Shown: positions 26,484 to 35,154 of the stretch, one piece after another
Numbering within the stretch: position 1 is the stretch's first letter
Layout: each line of letters starts with the position of its first letter
NCBI RefSeq assembly: GCF_007995065.1
Contig: NZ_VOQR01000002.1
Coordinates: 1-64,000 of the forward strand
DNA: 64,000 nt
DNA from: Sphingomonas ginsenosidivorax
GTDB lineage: Bacteria; Pseudomonadota; Alphaproteobacteria; Sphingomonadales; Sphingomonadaceae
Reading direction: 5' to 3'
The notes under the pieces: generated by a model
Seen by the model: only the letters and a program-made list of their open reading frames with translations
What the model was told of the DNA's origin: nothing
Databases searched by the model: none
Position numbers and translations under genes: made by a program

Positions 26484-28842
26484 CCCCGCGCTGAAGCATA
26501 AGGCGATTGCGCTCAGGGAAGCCGATGACATCAAATTCATCCCCTATACGCGGCACATCGATGACACGCTGGTCGCACTGGAGGACGGGTCGCTCATGCG
26601 AATGTACCGTGTCGAGGGACGGCCGTTCGAAACCAGCGACACCACCGACCTCAATACCTGGCACAACAAGCTGAACATCGCGTGGCGGTCGATCGGGGAC
26701 GACCGCGTGGCATTGTGGACGCATCTCGTCCGCACCGAGACGGATCCGAACCTCGGCGGTGACTTTCACTCCGACTTCGCGCGGACGCTTCAGAACCATT
26801 ATGCGGACAAGCTGCGGGAGACGGTCCTCTACCATAACGAATTCTACGTCACGATCATCGTGCGCCCGTCGAACATGGCCGGCGATCAGGTAACGCGGTG
26901 GTTCGGCGCGCGCCGCCCGAGTGGCGAGACCGACGACCGAGCCATGGCCATCATGGCGGACAAGTGCCGAGATTTCGAATCGCTCCTGGTCGACGCTGCT
27001 CCCGACCGGCTGTCGCTGTACGAGCACGACGGCATCCTGTTCTCGAAGCCGATGGAAGTGCTGCACTTTATCCTTACCGGCGACCGTGTCCGCATCCCGC
27101 TCGTGGACGGACGTCTCGGGCAGGCTCTCTACCAGTCGCGGATAGTCTTCGGGCGCGAAGCGGCCGAGATCCGCCTTCCTCACAAATCGCAATTCGTCGG
27201 CATGTTCGGGGTGCGCGAGTACGTTGCCAGCACGCGACCCGGGCAGTTCAACAGCCTGCTCAAGCTCGACTTCCCGTTCGTGCTGACTCAGAGCTTCGCA
27301 CCGCTCGTGAAGTCTGTCGCCAGCGAACGCTTCTCGAAAAAATACCGGCAGATGACGTCCTCGGACGATGCCGGAGTCAGTCAGGCGCTGGAACTGCTCG
27401 ATGGGCAGGACGAGCTGATGGCGAACCGCTTCGTCATGGGGGAACACCATCTTTCGATCTCGGTCATCGACGACGATCCGAAGCGTCTCCTCGATCACCT
27501 CTCCATCGCCCGATCGGCCGCTGCGGACACGGGCATGGTGATGGCGCGCGAAGACGTCGCGCTGGAGGCAGCCTTTTGGGCGCAGCTTCCGGGCAACTTT
27601 CGGATGCGGGCACGGCCGGCCGTTCTCAACAGCCGCAATTTCGCGGCGCTCAGCCCTTTTTATACGTTTCCCGCTCTACGGAAGAACGGCAACCACTGGG
27701 GCGATGCAGTCACGCTGCTCAAGACGCGCGCAGGCTCGTCCTTCTGGTTCAACTTCCACCGTGCCGACATCGGACACACGCTCATCATCGGACCGACCGG
27801 GGGCGGAAAGACCGTTCTCCAGAACTTCCTTCAGGCGCAACTCGAGAAGACCGGCGCCAAGCAGGTCTTCTTCGACAAGGACCGCGGCGCCGAGATCTTC
27901 GTCAGGGCTTGCGGTGGCACCTATCTGACGCTTCGCAACGGGCAACCGACCGGGTTCGCGCCGCTAAAGGGGCTCGCCCCGAACGCCTACAATATCGCCT
28001 TTCTTCGCCAGTTCATCCGAGTGCTCGTGCGGCGCGAGAGCCGACCTCTTTCCGTGTCAGAAGAACGCCTGATCGACGAAGGCATCGATGCGGTGATGCG
28101 TCTGCCAGCACACGCCCGTTCATTCGGCGCATTGCGTGAGATGCTCGGCTACGCCGACGCCGAAGGCATCGGAGCGCGTCTCGAACGGTGGTGCCAGGGC
28201 GGCGCGCTGGGCTGGGCCTTCGACGGACCGGAGGACGAGGTCTCGATGGCGGCGCGGTTCGTCGGCTTCGACATGACCCAGTTCCTCGAGAACCCGGAAA
28301 TCCGCACACCGGCGATGCTGTATCTCTTCCACCGCGTGGACGAGCTGCTCGACGGCCAGCGGGTCGTGGTCGACATCGACGAGTTCTGGAAGGCGCTTCA
28401 GGACGACGCCTTCCGGGCCTTTGCACAGGATGGGCTGAAAACCTTCCGTAAGCGAAACGCCTTCATGGTGTTTGGCACCCAGTCGCCGGCCGATGCACTG
28501 CGCTCCCCGATCGCGCATTCGATCATCGAGCAGACCGCCACCAAGATCCTCCTCCCCAACGCCGACGCGAAGCGGTCGGATTATTGCGATGGCCTGGGGC
28601 TCACCGACGCGGAGTATCGGCTGATCCGCGACGATCTGACCCCGGAAAGCCGCTGCTTTCTCGTCAAACAGGGCCAGACATCGATCGTCGCCAAGCTCGA
28701 CCTCGGCGGAATGCCCAATGAGCTCAAGGTCCTTTCCGGTCGTGAGGAGACGCTCGTTGCGATGGAAGAAGCCATCGCCATCGCTGGCAGCCATCCGACG
28801 GCGTGGCTGCCCGCCTTCTATGCCAACCAGCGGAGAAGCTGA
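26476..28842 (+). CDS. virB4: VirB4-family T4SS ATPase
   Basis: The 788-residue CagE/TrbE/VirB4 protein has an N-terminal VirB4 domain and a C-terminal RecA-like ATPase. It shows the Walker A motif IIGPTGGGKTVLQ near residues 436-448 and the Walker B motif VVVDIDEFWKAL near residue 630; GTQSPADALRSPIAHSIIEQ follows. It powers pilus assembly and substrate transfer. The sequence is full length and intact. It overlaps virB3 and is followed directly by virB5. Confidence 0.94.
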   Translation: MTDPALKHKAIALREADDIKFIPYTRHIDDTLVALEDGSLMRMYRVEGRPFETSDTTDLNTWHNKLNIAWRSIGDDRVALWTHLVRTETDPNLGGDFHSDFARTLQNHYADKLRETVLYHNEFYVTIIVRPSNMAGDQVTRWFGARRPSGETDDRAMAIMADKCRDFESLLVDAAPDRLSLYEHDGILFSKPMEVLHFILTGDRVRIPLVDGRLGQALYQSRIVFGREAAEIRLPHKSQFVGMFGVREYVASTRPGQFNSLLKLDFPFVLTQSFAPLVKSVASERFSKKYRQMTSSDDAGVSQALELLDGQDELMANRFVMGEHHLSISVIDDDPKRLLDHLSIARSAAADTGMVMAREDVALEAAFWAQLPGNFRMRARPAVLNSRNFAALSPFYTFPALRKNGNHWGDAVTLLKTRAGSSFWFNFHRADIGHTLIIGPTGGGKTVLQNFLQAQLEKTGAKQVFFDKDRGAEIFVRACGGTYLTLRNGQPTGFAPLKGLAPNAYNIAFLRQFIRVLVRRESRPLSVSEERLIDEGIDAVMRLPAHARSFGALREMLGYADAEGIGARLERWCQGGALGWAFDGPEDEVSMAARFVGFDMTQFLENPEIRTPAMLYLFHRVDELLDGQRVVVDIDEFWKALQDDAFRAFAQDGLKTFRKRNAFMVFGTQSPADALRSPIAHSIIEQTATKILLPNADAKRSDYCDGLGLTDAEYRLIRDDLTPESRCFLVKQGQTSIVAKLDLGGMPNELKVLSGREETLVAMEEAIAIAGSHPTAWLPAFYANQRRS

Positions 28843-28843
28843 C

Positions 28844-29563
28844 ATGACATTCAAATATACCCTCATGATGGCCGCGGCTTCGATCGCTGCTTTCGCCTCG
28901 CCGGCTGCCGCGCAGGGCATCCCGGTGTTTGACTCCTCCAGCTATCTGCAAGCGCTCGCGACCGTCCAGCATACCGCCACCATGATCCAACAGGGAGAGC
29001 AGCAAATCCGGACCGCAACGACTGCGCTCAACTCGCTACAGAAGCTGACCGACATCAACCGCGTGGCAACGTCCCTGCTTCAACCGCAGATCAGGAACAT
29101 CCTTCCCGACGAGACCATCGACGCCGCGACCCTCCTGGGTGGCGACCTGACCCGCATAGGATCGCTCGGGACCGTCGCAGCCAACATCCAGTCGCGTTAC
29201 GGGCTAACGCCGACGGGCTCGTCGGATGCGGACGCCGCCTATAGCCAGGCGCTGCGGGACTCTACCGGTCCGGCTGCGGCGACCGCCGCGTTCGGCGAGA
29301 ATACCCTACGCGTCGCGCAGACGCGGATGCAAGGGATCGATCAGCTTCGTGCGCAGCTCGATAGCGCGAGAGACCCCAAAGACGTGCTGGATCTGCAAGC
29401 CCGGCTTCAGGCCGAACAGGCACAGCTCCAGAACGACCTGATCAAGATGCAGGCGATGCAGATGGCCCAGGCCAGTGAGGCAAGCATGGCCGCCAGCGCC
29501 GCTCAAGTGTCGGCCGGCCGCAATGAATCCGCCTTCTTTCAAGCCAACACCATCCGGAGATGA
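28844..29563 (+). CDS. virB5: VirB5-family minor pilin
   Basis: The 239-residue protein has a cleavable signal peptide (MTFKYTLMMAAASIAAFASPAAAQG). The long helical body is typical of VirB5 (SSYLQALATVQHTATMIQQGEQQIRTATTALNSLQKLTDINRVA, DVLDLQARLQAEQAQLQNDLIKMQAMQMAQ). VirB5 sits at the pilus tip. I chose ATG 28844, one base after the virB4 stop. The last 20 residues are strikingly like the end of the next gene product (see findings). Confidence 0.85.
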   Translation: MTFKYTLMMAAASIAAFASPAAAQGIPVFDSSSYLQALATVQHTATMIQQGEQQIRTATTALNSLQKLTDINRVATSLLQPQIRNILPDETIDAATLLGGDLTRIGSLGTVAANIQSRYGLTPTGSSDADAAYSQALRDSTGPAAATAAFGENTLRVAQTRMQGIDQLRAQLDSARDPKDVLDLQARLQAEQAQLQNDLIKMQAMQMAQASEASMAASAAQVSAGRNESAFFQANTIRR

Positions 29564-29835
29564 CGATGCGCAAGCTGATGACCTTAGGCGTGCTCATCAT
29601 GATGTGCGGCTGCCAGAGAGAGGTTGCGGTCCCGACTGCACAGCAGCTGATCGCCGACCGGGCACTCCTCAGCGAGTGGCAGGGGAAGTGCGACACCGGC
29701 GAATTTAGCCAGCTCGCGCCTGCGGAGAAGAGCGATCGCTGCTCGACCACGCAGGAGGCGACGATCTCATTCGCGCAGTTGAGCGCGGGCAAGAAGGAGT
29801 CGGACTTCTTCAAGGCGAACACTGTTCGGAAGTGA
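29560..29835 (+). CDS. EexN-like lipoprotein (entry exclusion)
   Basis: The 91-residue lipoprotein has a short signal ending in MMCGCQRE, where a Cys can be lipidated. It also has the EexN-like pattern TAQQLIADRALLSEWQGKCDTGEFSQLAPAEKSDRCSTTQEA. EexN-type proteins between virB5 and virB6 hinder redundant mating between cells carrying the same plasmid. The start overlaps the virB5 stop (ATGA). The C-terminus repeats the VirB5 C-terminal motif. Confidence 0.75.
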   Translation: MTMRKLMTLGVLIMMCGCQREVAVPTAQQLIADRALLSEWQGKCDTGEFSQLAPAEKSDRCSTTQEATISFAQLSAGKKESDFFKANTVRK

Positions 29836-29882
29836 CGTCATTTTCCGTCGTCTAAGCACCTCCAAGGGCTCGAGATCCAAGC

Positions 29883-30941
29883 ATGGCCGCTGCGCCCAAC
29901 ATCATGACGCTGTTCACGACGATGTATGGCTATGTCGAGACGGCGATTGCGGGCGCTGTAGCGACCTTCGGGTCGGGACTCGTCAGCTTCGTGGCGGCGC
30001 CGCTTGCCCTTGCCGCGACCATCTACTTTCTGCTTCTCGGCTTTGCGGTCCTTCGTGGCGCGATCCAGGCGCCACTTCGCGAACTCGTGTTCCAGGCGGG
30101 CAAGGTCGGGTTCGCGCTCGCCGCGGCCAGTGCGGTTGGCTACACGACCTTCGTCGTCAACGTGGCCACCAATCTGCCAAGCGAGATCATCGCTGCAGGG
30201 TCCGGCACACCGGTGACCAACCCGGGCACCACCTTCGACACCTACGTGTCCGACACGGGCAAACTGGGCCAGCGGATGGTGGATGCGAACACCAAGGTCC
30301 AGGCGCAGGCATCCCGCGGGATTACCGATTTCCGTACTCCGCTTATCCAGCTGACCTGCTCGCTCATCACCTATCTCTGCATTGCCATCCTGTACGTTTT
30401 CGCCTTCCTTTCCGCGTCCGTCGGGTTCTGCATCGTCATCTTCGCCAAGCTGGCGGTATCGATCTGCGTCGCGCTCGCGCCGCTCGCGCTCGCATGCCTG
30501 CTGTTCAATTCGTCGAGATGGCTGTTCGACGGCTGGCTCAAGCAGACGGTCAACTACATTCTGCTGATGGTCGTCATGGCGATCATGACCAAGTTCATCA
30601 CCGGCCTGCAGGAGGCAGCGATGGACGGCATCCTCGGCTCGATCGGGGACGGTACTGCCTTCGTGACGATGGAGAACACCTATCTGACACTGAGCGCGGG
30701 CGTGATGGTGGTCGCCACCATCTCCTGCGCAGCGATCTACATCGTCGGGACGATCTTCTTCTTCCAGTCGCCTTCGATTTCCGGGGGTATCGCGGGTGGC
30801 GCTGCTTCGGGTGGCCACGGCTTCTTGATGACGGGTGCGAACATGCTGACGAACCGTCTGATGTTCCGGCGCGCGGTACAGGCGCGCCCGCCTGCTGCAG
30901 CGGAGACACGGGCCGGTGGGTCGATCAGCCGAGGGACTTAG
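29883..30941 (+). CDS. virB6: VirB6/TrbL polytopic channel protein
   Basis: The 352-residue membrane protein has about six or seven hydrophobic helices (for example APLALAATIYFLLLGFAVLRGAI, LTCSLITYLCIAILYVFAFLSASVGFCIVIFAKLAVSICVALAPLALACLLF and VNYILLMVVMAIMTKFITG). The conserved FNSSRWLFDGWLKQ segment is typical of TrbL/VirB6. The Gly-rich C-terminus (GGIAGGAASGGHGF) is cytoplasmic or periplasmic. It forms the inner-membrane part of the channel. Confidence 0.88.
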   Translation: MAAAPNIMTLFTTMYGYVETAIAGAVATFGSGLVSFVAAPLALAATIYFLLLGFAVLRGAIQAPLRELVFQAGKVGFALAAASAVGYTTFVVNVATNLPSEIIAAGSGTPVTNPGTTFDTYVSDTGKLGQRMVDANTKVQAQASRGITDFRTPLIQLTCSLITYLCIAILYVFAFLSASVGFCIVIFAKLAVSICVALAPLALACLLFNSSRWLFDGWLKQTVNYILLMVVMAIMTKFITGLQEAAMDGILGSIGDGTAFVTMENTYLTLSAGVMVVATISCAAIYIVGTIFFFQSPSISGGIAGGAASGGHGFLMTGANMLTNRLMFRRAVQARPPAAAETRAGGSISRGT

Positions 30942-31002
30942 CGATTCTCGCGGGCACAATCTCAACCATGCGCGCGGCGCGGATCACACGAACGGAGATC
31001 AT

Positions 31003-31365
31003 ATGAAAACATTGACGATGGTCGCGTTCGGATCGCTCGCGCTCGCCGGCTGTGCCGGAACCCGGATCAGCAAGCCCGTCGTGTGCGACGGCAAGCACCG
31101 GCGCCCGGCGAACCTGTATGGCACGATCCTCCCGACGCTCCCTGTCCCGCTCCCAGCATCGCAGGGCGGTAACCGATCAATGGCCGCACCCGAACGGGCG
31201 CGGGCTCCGGACGTGGTACCGGCACCGTCCTCCGTGCCGTCGCCGTCATCGGTTGATCCGGGATCGGGCTCGGCGGTGGTGCCCACGCCGAGCTTGAACC
31301 GCCGCTCGATACAGCCGGCACCGCAAACGTCGCAGGTGGAAAGCGAGCTGTCCTACTCATGCTGA
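31003..31365 (+). CDS. virB7: VirB7-position lipoprotein
   Basis: The 120-residue protein has a lipoprotein signal (MKTLTMVAFGSLALAGCAG, lipobox LAGC, Cys17) and a Pro/Ser-rich low-complexity tail that ends ELSYSC. Its place between virB6 and virB8 and the lipobox fit VirB7, which anchors VirB9 in the outer membrane, often through a disulphide. The terminal Cys could serve that. The body is longer and more repetitive than classical VirB7. ATG 31003 follows GGAG. Confidence 0.65.
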   Translation: MKTLTMVAFGSLALAGCAGTRISKPVVCDGKHRRPANLYGTILPTLPVPLPASQGGNRSMAAPERARAPDVVPAPSSVPSPSSVDPGSGSAVVPTPSLNRRSIQPAPQTSQVESELSYSC

Positions 31366-31381
31366 TGAAGGAATTGCGGCG

Positions 31382-32059
31382 ATGGCGCGCGTGAAAGCCG
31401 AGGACAAGGCGACGTACCTCGAGACGGCAAGGACGTGGGAGTACGATCGGATGCGTGACGCTATCCAGTCGAAGCGACTTGCCTGGATCGTGGCGGGCGG
31501 GGCCTGCGCGCTCGCCGTCGCCTCGGTTGCTGCCGTCGCGATGCTCACGCCGCTGAAGACAGTACAACCCTACGTCATACGGGTAGACAAGACCTCGGGC
31601 GAGACGGAGATCGTGACGGCCCTCAAGGGCCCGCAGCCGCGCACCTACGACGATGCCGTCAATCGGTACTTCATCTCGCAATATGTTCGGTTGCGCGAAG
31701 GCTGGCTGAACGATGCCGCCCGCGAGAACGCCTACGCCGTCATGCTGATGAGCGATCAGGCCGAAGCGAGCCGGTATCTTGGCAACGTGCAGTCAAGCAA
31801 CAGGAACGCCCCGTCCAACATCTACGGCGGGAAGGGCTTCGTCTCGATCGCCATCAGGACGATCAGCTTCCTGAGCCCGACCGTCGCGCAGGTCCGCTTC
31901 ACGAAGATCATCACCTTCGGACAGAGCGCTCCAGTTGCGCAGAACTGGAATGCGATTCTGACCTTCAGATATACTACGGCCCCAGAGCACGAGAAAGACC
32001 GCAACCTCAATCCGCTCGGCTTCCAGGTCGTCAACTACCGCTCGGACCCGGAGGCCTGA
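31382..32059 (+). CDS. virB8: VirB8 T4SS assembly factor
   Basis: The 225-residue protein has a short cytoplasmic N-terminus, one membrane helix (residues about 34-55, LAWIVAGGACALAVASVAAVAML), and a periplasmic NTF2-like domain with VQPYVIRVDKTSGETEIV and LRVREGW-like (RLREGWLNDAARENAYAVMLMS) motifs. VirB8 nucleates the complex. It is intact and is followed 1 base later by virB9. Confidence 0.9.
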   Translation: MARVKAEDKATYLETARTWEYDRMRDAIQSKRLAWIVAGGACALAVASVAAVAMLTPLKTVQPYVIRVDKTSGETEIVTALKGPQPRTYDDAVNRYFISQYVRLREGWLNDAARENAYAVMLMSDQAEASRYLGNVQSSNRNAPSNIYGGKGFVSIAIRTISFLSPTVAQVRFTKIITFGQSAPVAQNWNAILTFRYTTAPEHEKDRNLNPLGFQVVNYRSDPEA

Positions 32060-32060
32060 C

Positions 32061-32669
32061 ATGATCGACCCAACTACCCATCCGGCGACCGACCAGACTA
32101 TCGCTCCAGTCTCTTTGCCCGAACTGCGCAAGCGGCTGGCGGCGCGATTGTCGCCGCCTGCCACAAAGCTTTCTCTGACCAAACGCGGCTCGCAGAGCCG
32201 AGTCTGGCGCGGCGTAGGTGCAATCTGGCGCCGCCTCGTGCTCTTCTCGACCCTTGGTGCCGTCTCCGCGGCACTGGCCCCCTGCCCCGCGCGGGCGACC
32301 GAGGTGCCGAAGCCAGGATCGAAAGATGCCCGGGTCCGCAATATCAACTACGATCCCGACCAAGTAGTCTCGGTCCAAGGCAGCTTCCGTCACGCCATCC
32401 AGATACAGTTCGGCCCCGGCGAGACGATCACCCAAGCCGCACTCGGCGACACGATTTCATGGCAGATCGCGCCTGTCGGCAACATCATCTTCCTCAAGCC
32501 GCGTGAGAGAGCCGGTCCGACGAACCTCATCGTCGTCACCAATGCCGAAGGATCGCCGCGGACCTATGCCCGCATGACCGGTGTCAGCGTCGATGGGAAC
32601 TTCGAGATGCCGGACAATCCGATCCGCGGCACGATAACGCTGCAAGCGTATGTTGATGCTCTTTGTTAG
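32061..32669 (+). pseudogene. virB9: VirB9 truncated after the N-terminal domain
   Basis: The frame encodes 202 residues. An unusual 60-residue basic N-terminal extension precedes a signal-like segment (LFSTLGAVSAALAPCPARATEV), and a VirB9/TrbG N-terminal domain follows (DARVRNINYDPDQVVSVQGSFRHAIQIQFGPGETI, GDTISWQIAPVGNIIFLKPRERAGPTNLIVVT). After about residue 170 the sequence leaves the family pattern and stops at TAG 32667. The C-terminal beta domain that binds VirB7 and VirB10 is missing, and virB10, virB11 and virD4 do not follow. A deletion or recombination point probably lies near 32570-32650. The channel encoded here cannot be complete unless missing parts are elsewhere. Confidence 0.8.
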
Positions 32670-33155
32670 AAGCTTTGAGCCTGCCAAGCTGACGGCGAAC
32701 GAGCAGCTGCCAGCCGGTGTGGGCAAGCGCTTTTCCGACTCGATCCGGTACGCGTTGCGATAAACTGGCCGGTTTTATCCCGGCGAGCCCATCCGCATCG
32801 AGCGAAAGCCTGAAAGTCCACGCAAGGCATGTCTGCGGCGCTCGAGGCAAGCTGGAGGAAACGTCGGCTGCTTCCCGGCGCTGATACGGCGCTTTTGCTC
32901 GTGCCCGTGACCCCAGCCGGCGCGCCGAGGTGGCATCATCGACGGCTGACGGCCGACAGGACGTCTAACAAGGCATCCTGGATTCTCGGTGGTGCCGTCA
33001 CCTTACGCCTGGCGCAACAAACGATCCGATTGGGAGCGTGCGGTTACCTGCGTTCGTTGTAACCGCTTGCTCCGTGGCTGGGGTGGCGCCGTGCGGCGTC
33101 TTCCCCCTCCCCTGCCCCTCGATATTGGGCAGATGGATCAAGCCACCAACGTTCC
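32670..33155. other. gene-free stretch after truncated virB9
   Basis: About 490 bp with stops in all frames and no recognisable protein piece. It probably marks the junction between the broken conjugation operon and the partition region. It contains an inverted pair of the GCGGTTAC motif (33040-33047 and 33059-33066). Confidence 0.5.
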
Positions 33156-33491
33156 CTACTTCTTCTTGGCGCGCGCGGCCTCGGCTTCCTCTGCAAGATC
33201 GAGCAGCAGGCGCATGGCCTCGCCCTTCTTCATGCGATGCCGATAGGCAAAATCGTCATAACGTTCCCGGTCTTCCGGCGTGGTCCGGATATGGAAGTTA
33301 GCGGTGTAGACCGCCTCGCGCGCGGGAGCGGTCGGACGCTTGTTTGGCGCTTCTACAGGTTCCGACTTGAAGCCCAGCTTCTCCCCCCCTGCCCTCGCCG
33401 CAGCACGCTGCTGCGGTGTCGGCACAGGGATGTCGTCGTCCTCATCAAGTGAGAAGCTTGCGAGCCCGGGGCGGCCAGTGCCGGAGGTCAT
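33156..33491 (-). CDS. ribbon-helix-helix-like partner of ParA
   Basis: The 111-residue protein has a disordered N-terminus and a C-terminal RHH-like part (YTANFHIRTTPEDRERYDDFAYRHRMKKGEAMRLLLDLAEEAEAARAKKK), where a short strand (ANFHIRT) precedes two helices. It overlaps the parA stop by 4 bp. The parA-RHH order is that of type Ib plasmid partition, in which the RHH protein binds the centromere. A VirC1/VirC2-like pair is an alternative reading. Confidence 0.68.
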   Translation of the reverse strand: MTSGTGRPGLASFSLDEDDDIPVPTPQQRAAARAGGEKLGFKSEPVEAPNKRPTAPAREAVYTANFHIRTTPEDRERYDDFAYRHRMKKGEAMRLLLDLAEEAEAARAKKK

Positions 33492-34168
33492 GCCGGAACC
33501 TTTTCATTCAGGAGGTTGAGAACGTCGAGCGTGAAAGCCGCGGCGTTCGAGCGAGCCGTGGTCAGCGAGCCGACATCGGTATTCTTCAGGCTGGCGAGCG
33601 TTCCCCCGAGGCTGAAGAGCGCCCGAAAGGCGCCGCGATCGGCTAGAGCCGTGTTGATCACGGGAATGCCCGCTTCCTGAAGACCGACGATGATCTGCTT
33701 CAGGTCACGGGGCCAGAGACGATCGGATGCCTGTGTCTTGGCGAGTACCGCGGCGAACTTCAGCGGGGTCTCTCGGTGCTTCGAGACCTGACGCACGTTC
33801 TTGAACGCCCGAGCGGCCTCGTTCGAATCCAAGGCCGACCCTTGCATCGGGATCAGCGCGAGATGGGAGACGAGAAGAGCATTGGTGACGCGGCCGGACG
33901 CCCTGCCCTCCAGGTCGACAATCACGAACTTGGCCCGCTTGCGCGCTTCCGTGATCGTATCGATGATCGTCTCCTCGTCGACCTCCTCTATCACCTCGAT
34001 GTTGTCGGGCTTGCCAGGTAGTGCCGCCCATTTCGAAAGTGGGAAGTTCGGATCGGCGTCGATCAGGATCACGTTCGCGTTTTGCGCAGCGAGCTCCGTA
34101 GCGAGCAGGAGCGCTGTCGTGGTTTTGCCCACGCCCCCCTTCGGTGACAACAGCGTGATAACCGGCAT
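33488..34168 (-). CDS. parA: ParA-family partition ATPase
   Basis: The 226-residue Walker-type ATPase has the deviant Walker A motif KGGVGKTT at residues 10-17 (MPVITLLSPKGGVGKTTTA), the A' motif ILIDADPNFPLSKW, and the Walker B region KFVIVDLEGRASG. It is small and lacks an N-terminal regulatory domain, as in type Ib partition proteins. ATG 34168 follows GGAG, while the frame upstream is not protein-like. It should position plasmid copies with its RHH partner and the repeats upstream. Confidence 0.88.
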   Translation of the reverse strand: MPVITLLSPKGGVGKTTTALLLATELAAQNANVILIDADPNFPLSKWAALPGKPDNIEVIEEVDEETIIDTITEARKRAKFVIVDLEGRASGRVTNALLVSHLALIPMQGSALDSNEAARAFKNVRQVSKHRETPLKFAAVLAKTQASDRLWPRDLKQIIVGLQEAGIPVINTALADRGAFRALFSLGGTLASLKNTDVGSLTTARSNAAAFTLDVLNLLNEKVPA

Positions 34169-34453
34169 TAGAGTCTCCGATGGAGCGAGTGAGGCGTGAT
34201 GAACCGTTGGGTTAATATTCTCCTCGGGGTTCGGCAAGTCACAACGGTTAGAGCTGGTACAGCGGTTCGGTGCGACGCAACGGTTACAAATCTCGGTGAG
34301 GTGCTTCGTGTGGAGCTGCTTGGTGACGGAGCAACGCAGCGTTCAGGGGCCACTGGCTTCGCTCGGCACTTCAATCGACAGCGCTTGTCGTCGCGGTCGA
34401 CCAGCCACTATGCCGTCGCGCTCCCCGCGGGTCGCACGGTTCGCGCGGATCGC

Positions 34454-35154
34454 GCGGTTACATGTCTCCACATAGAAATAGCCTCGTAGTCCTCCACCCC
34501 CTAATCAAGTCGTGCACGGACCATTCTAGGCAACGCCGCTGGGAGCGCTGCAAAACCTTGCTGCCCTGCCACTCCGGCGGTTCGCGTAGTTACAGCGAAT
34601 GCAACGGACGCAGCGGACGCAACGAACACCACGGACGCAACAAACGCAACGTACGCAACGGACGCAGCGAACGCAACGAACACAGCGAACGCAGCGGGCG
34701 CAGCGGGCGCAGCGGGTGCAGCGGGTGCAGCGGGTGCAGCGAACGCAACGAACACAGCGAACGCAGCGAACGCAGCGAACGCAGCGGGCGCAGCGGGCGC
34801 AGCGGGTGCAGCGAACACCGCAGTTACGACGCCCTCTGCGGTTACTGCGCTCACGACAGATACAGCGGTTCGCTTTCTCGACGGCAGCCGGAAGCAGCCC
34901 ACCAATTGACCTCCATCGGCGCGGACGACCTCATACCTCCGGCGAATCCGCGTAACACCTGCGAGACAGCGGTTACACGTAACCAGCCCCTCGTGAATGT
35001 ATCGGCTTTGAGAGACTGCCGCGGTTCAGTTCGTAAGGGTCGTGATCCACCCTATGTTCATCCGACGAGGGTGCGCTCGAAAGCCTGAGCGACGATCCCC
35101 GGGCTACTTGTGAGATGAGCAATACACAGCGGTTACATGTGAGACATCGGTTAC
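34454..35154 (+). repeat. dispersed GCGGTTAC motifs, iteron-like
   Basis: GCGGTTAC occurs at 34454, 34838, 34969 and 35129 in the same orientation, with near copies ACGGTTAC at 34280 and TCGGTTAC at 35147, and an inverted half GTAACC at 34979. Several copies are followed by a similar ACATGT/ACACGT sequence. An inverted pair lies on the other side of the par genes at 33040-33066. They could be binding sites for a partition or replication protein. Confidence 0.5.
34591..34815. repeat. 25-copy 9-bp tandem array, candidate centromere
   Basis: The array comprises 25 contiguous 9-bp units of consensus YGCARCGRR (for example CGCAGCGGG, CGCAACGAA, TGCAGCGGG). Units vary at a few positions but keep the length exactly. 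It lies 420 bp upstream of the divergently placed parA-RHH operon. Contiguous short direct repeats are the binding sites of RHH partition proteins such as omega of pSM19035, so this is a candidate parS. It is not CRISPR-like, having no spacers. Confidence 0.65.

Noticed and set aside
34591..34815. CRISPR-like array
   Set aside because: Units are 9 bp and contiguous, with no spacers and no cas genes.
34462..35088. Open frames through the 9-bp array (Arg/Ser-rich, Gln/Arg-rich and Ala/Val-rich products)
   Set aside because: The unit length is a multiple of three, so the array is open in several frames on both strands. The products are pure repeat and there are no ribosome-binding sites.
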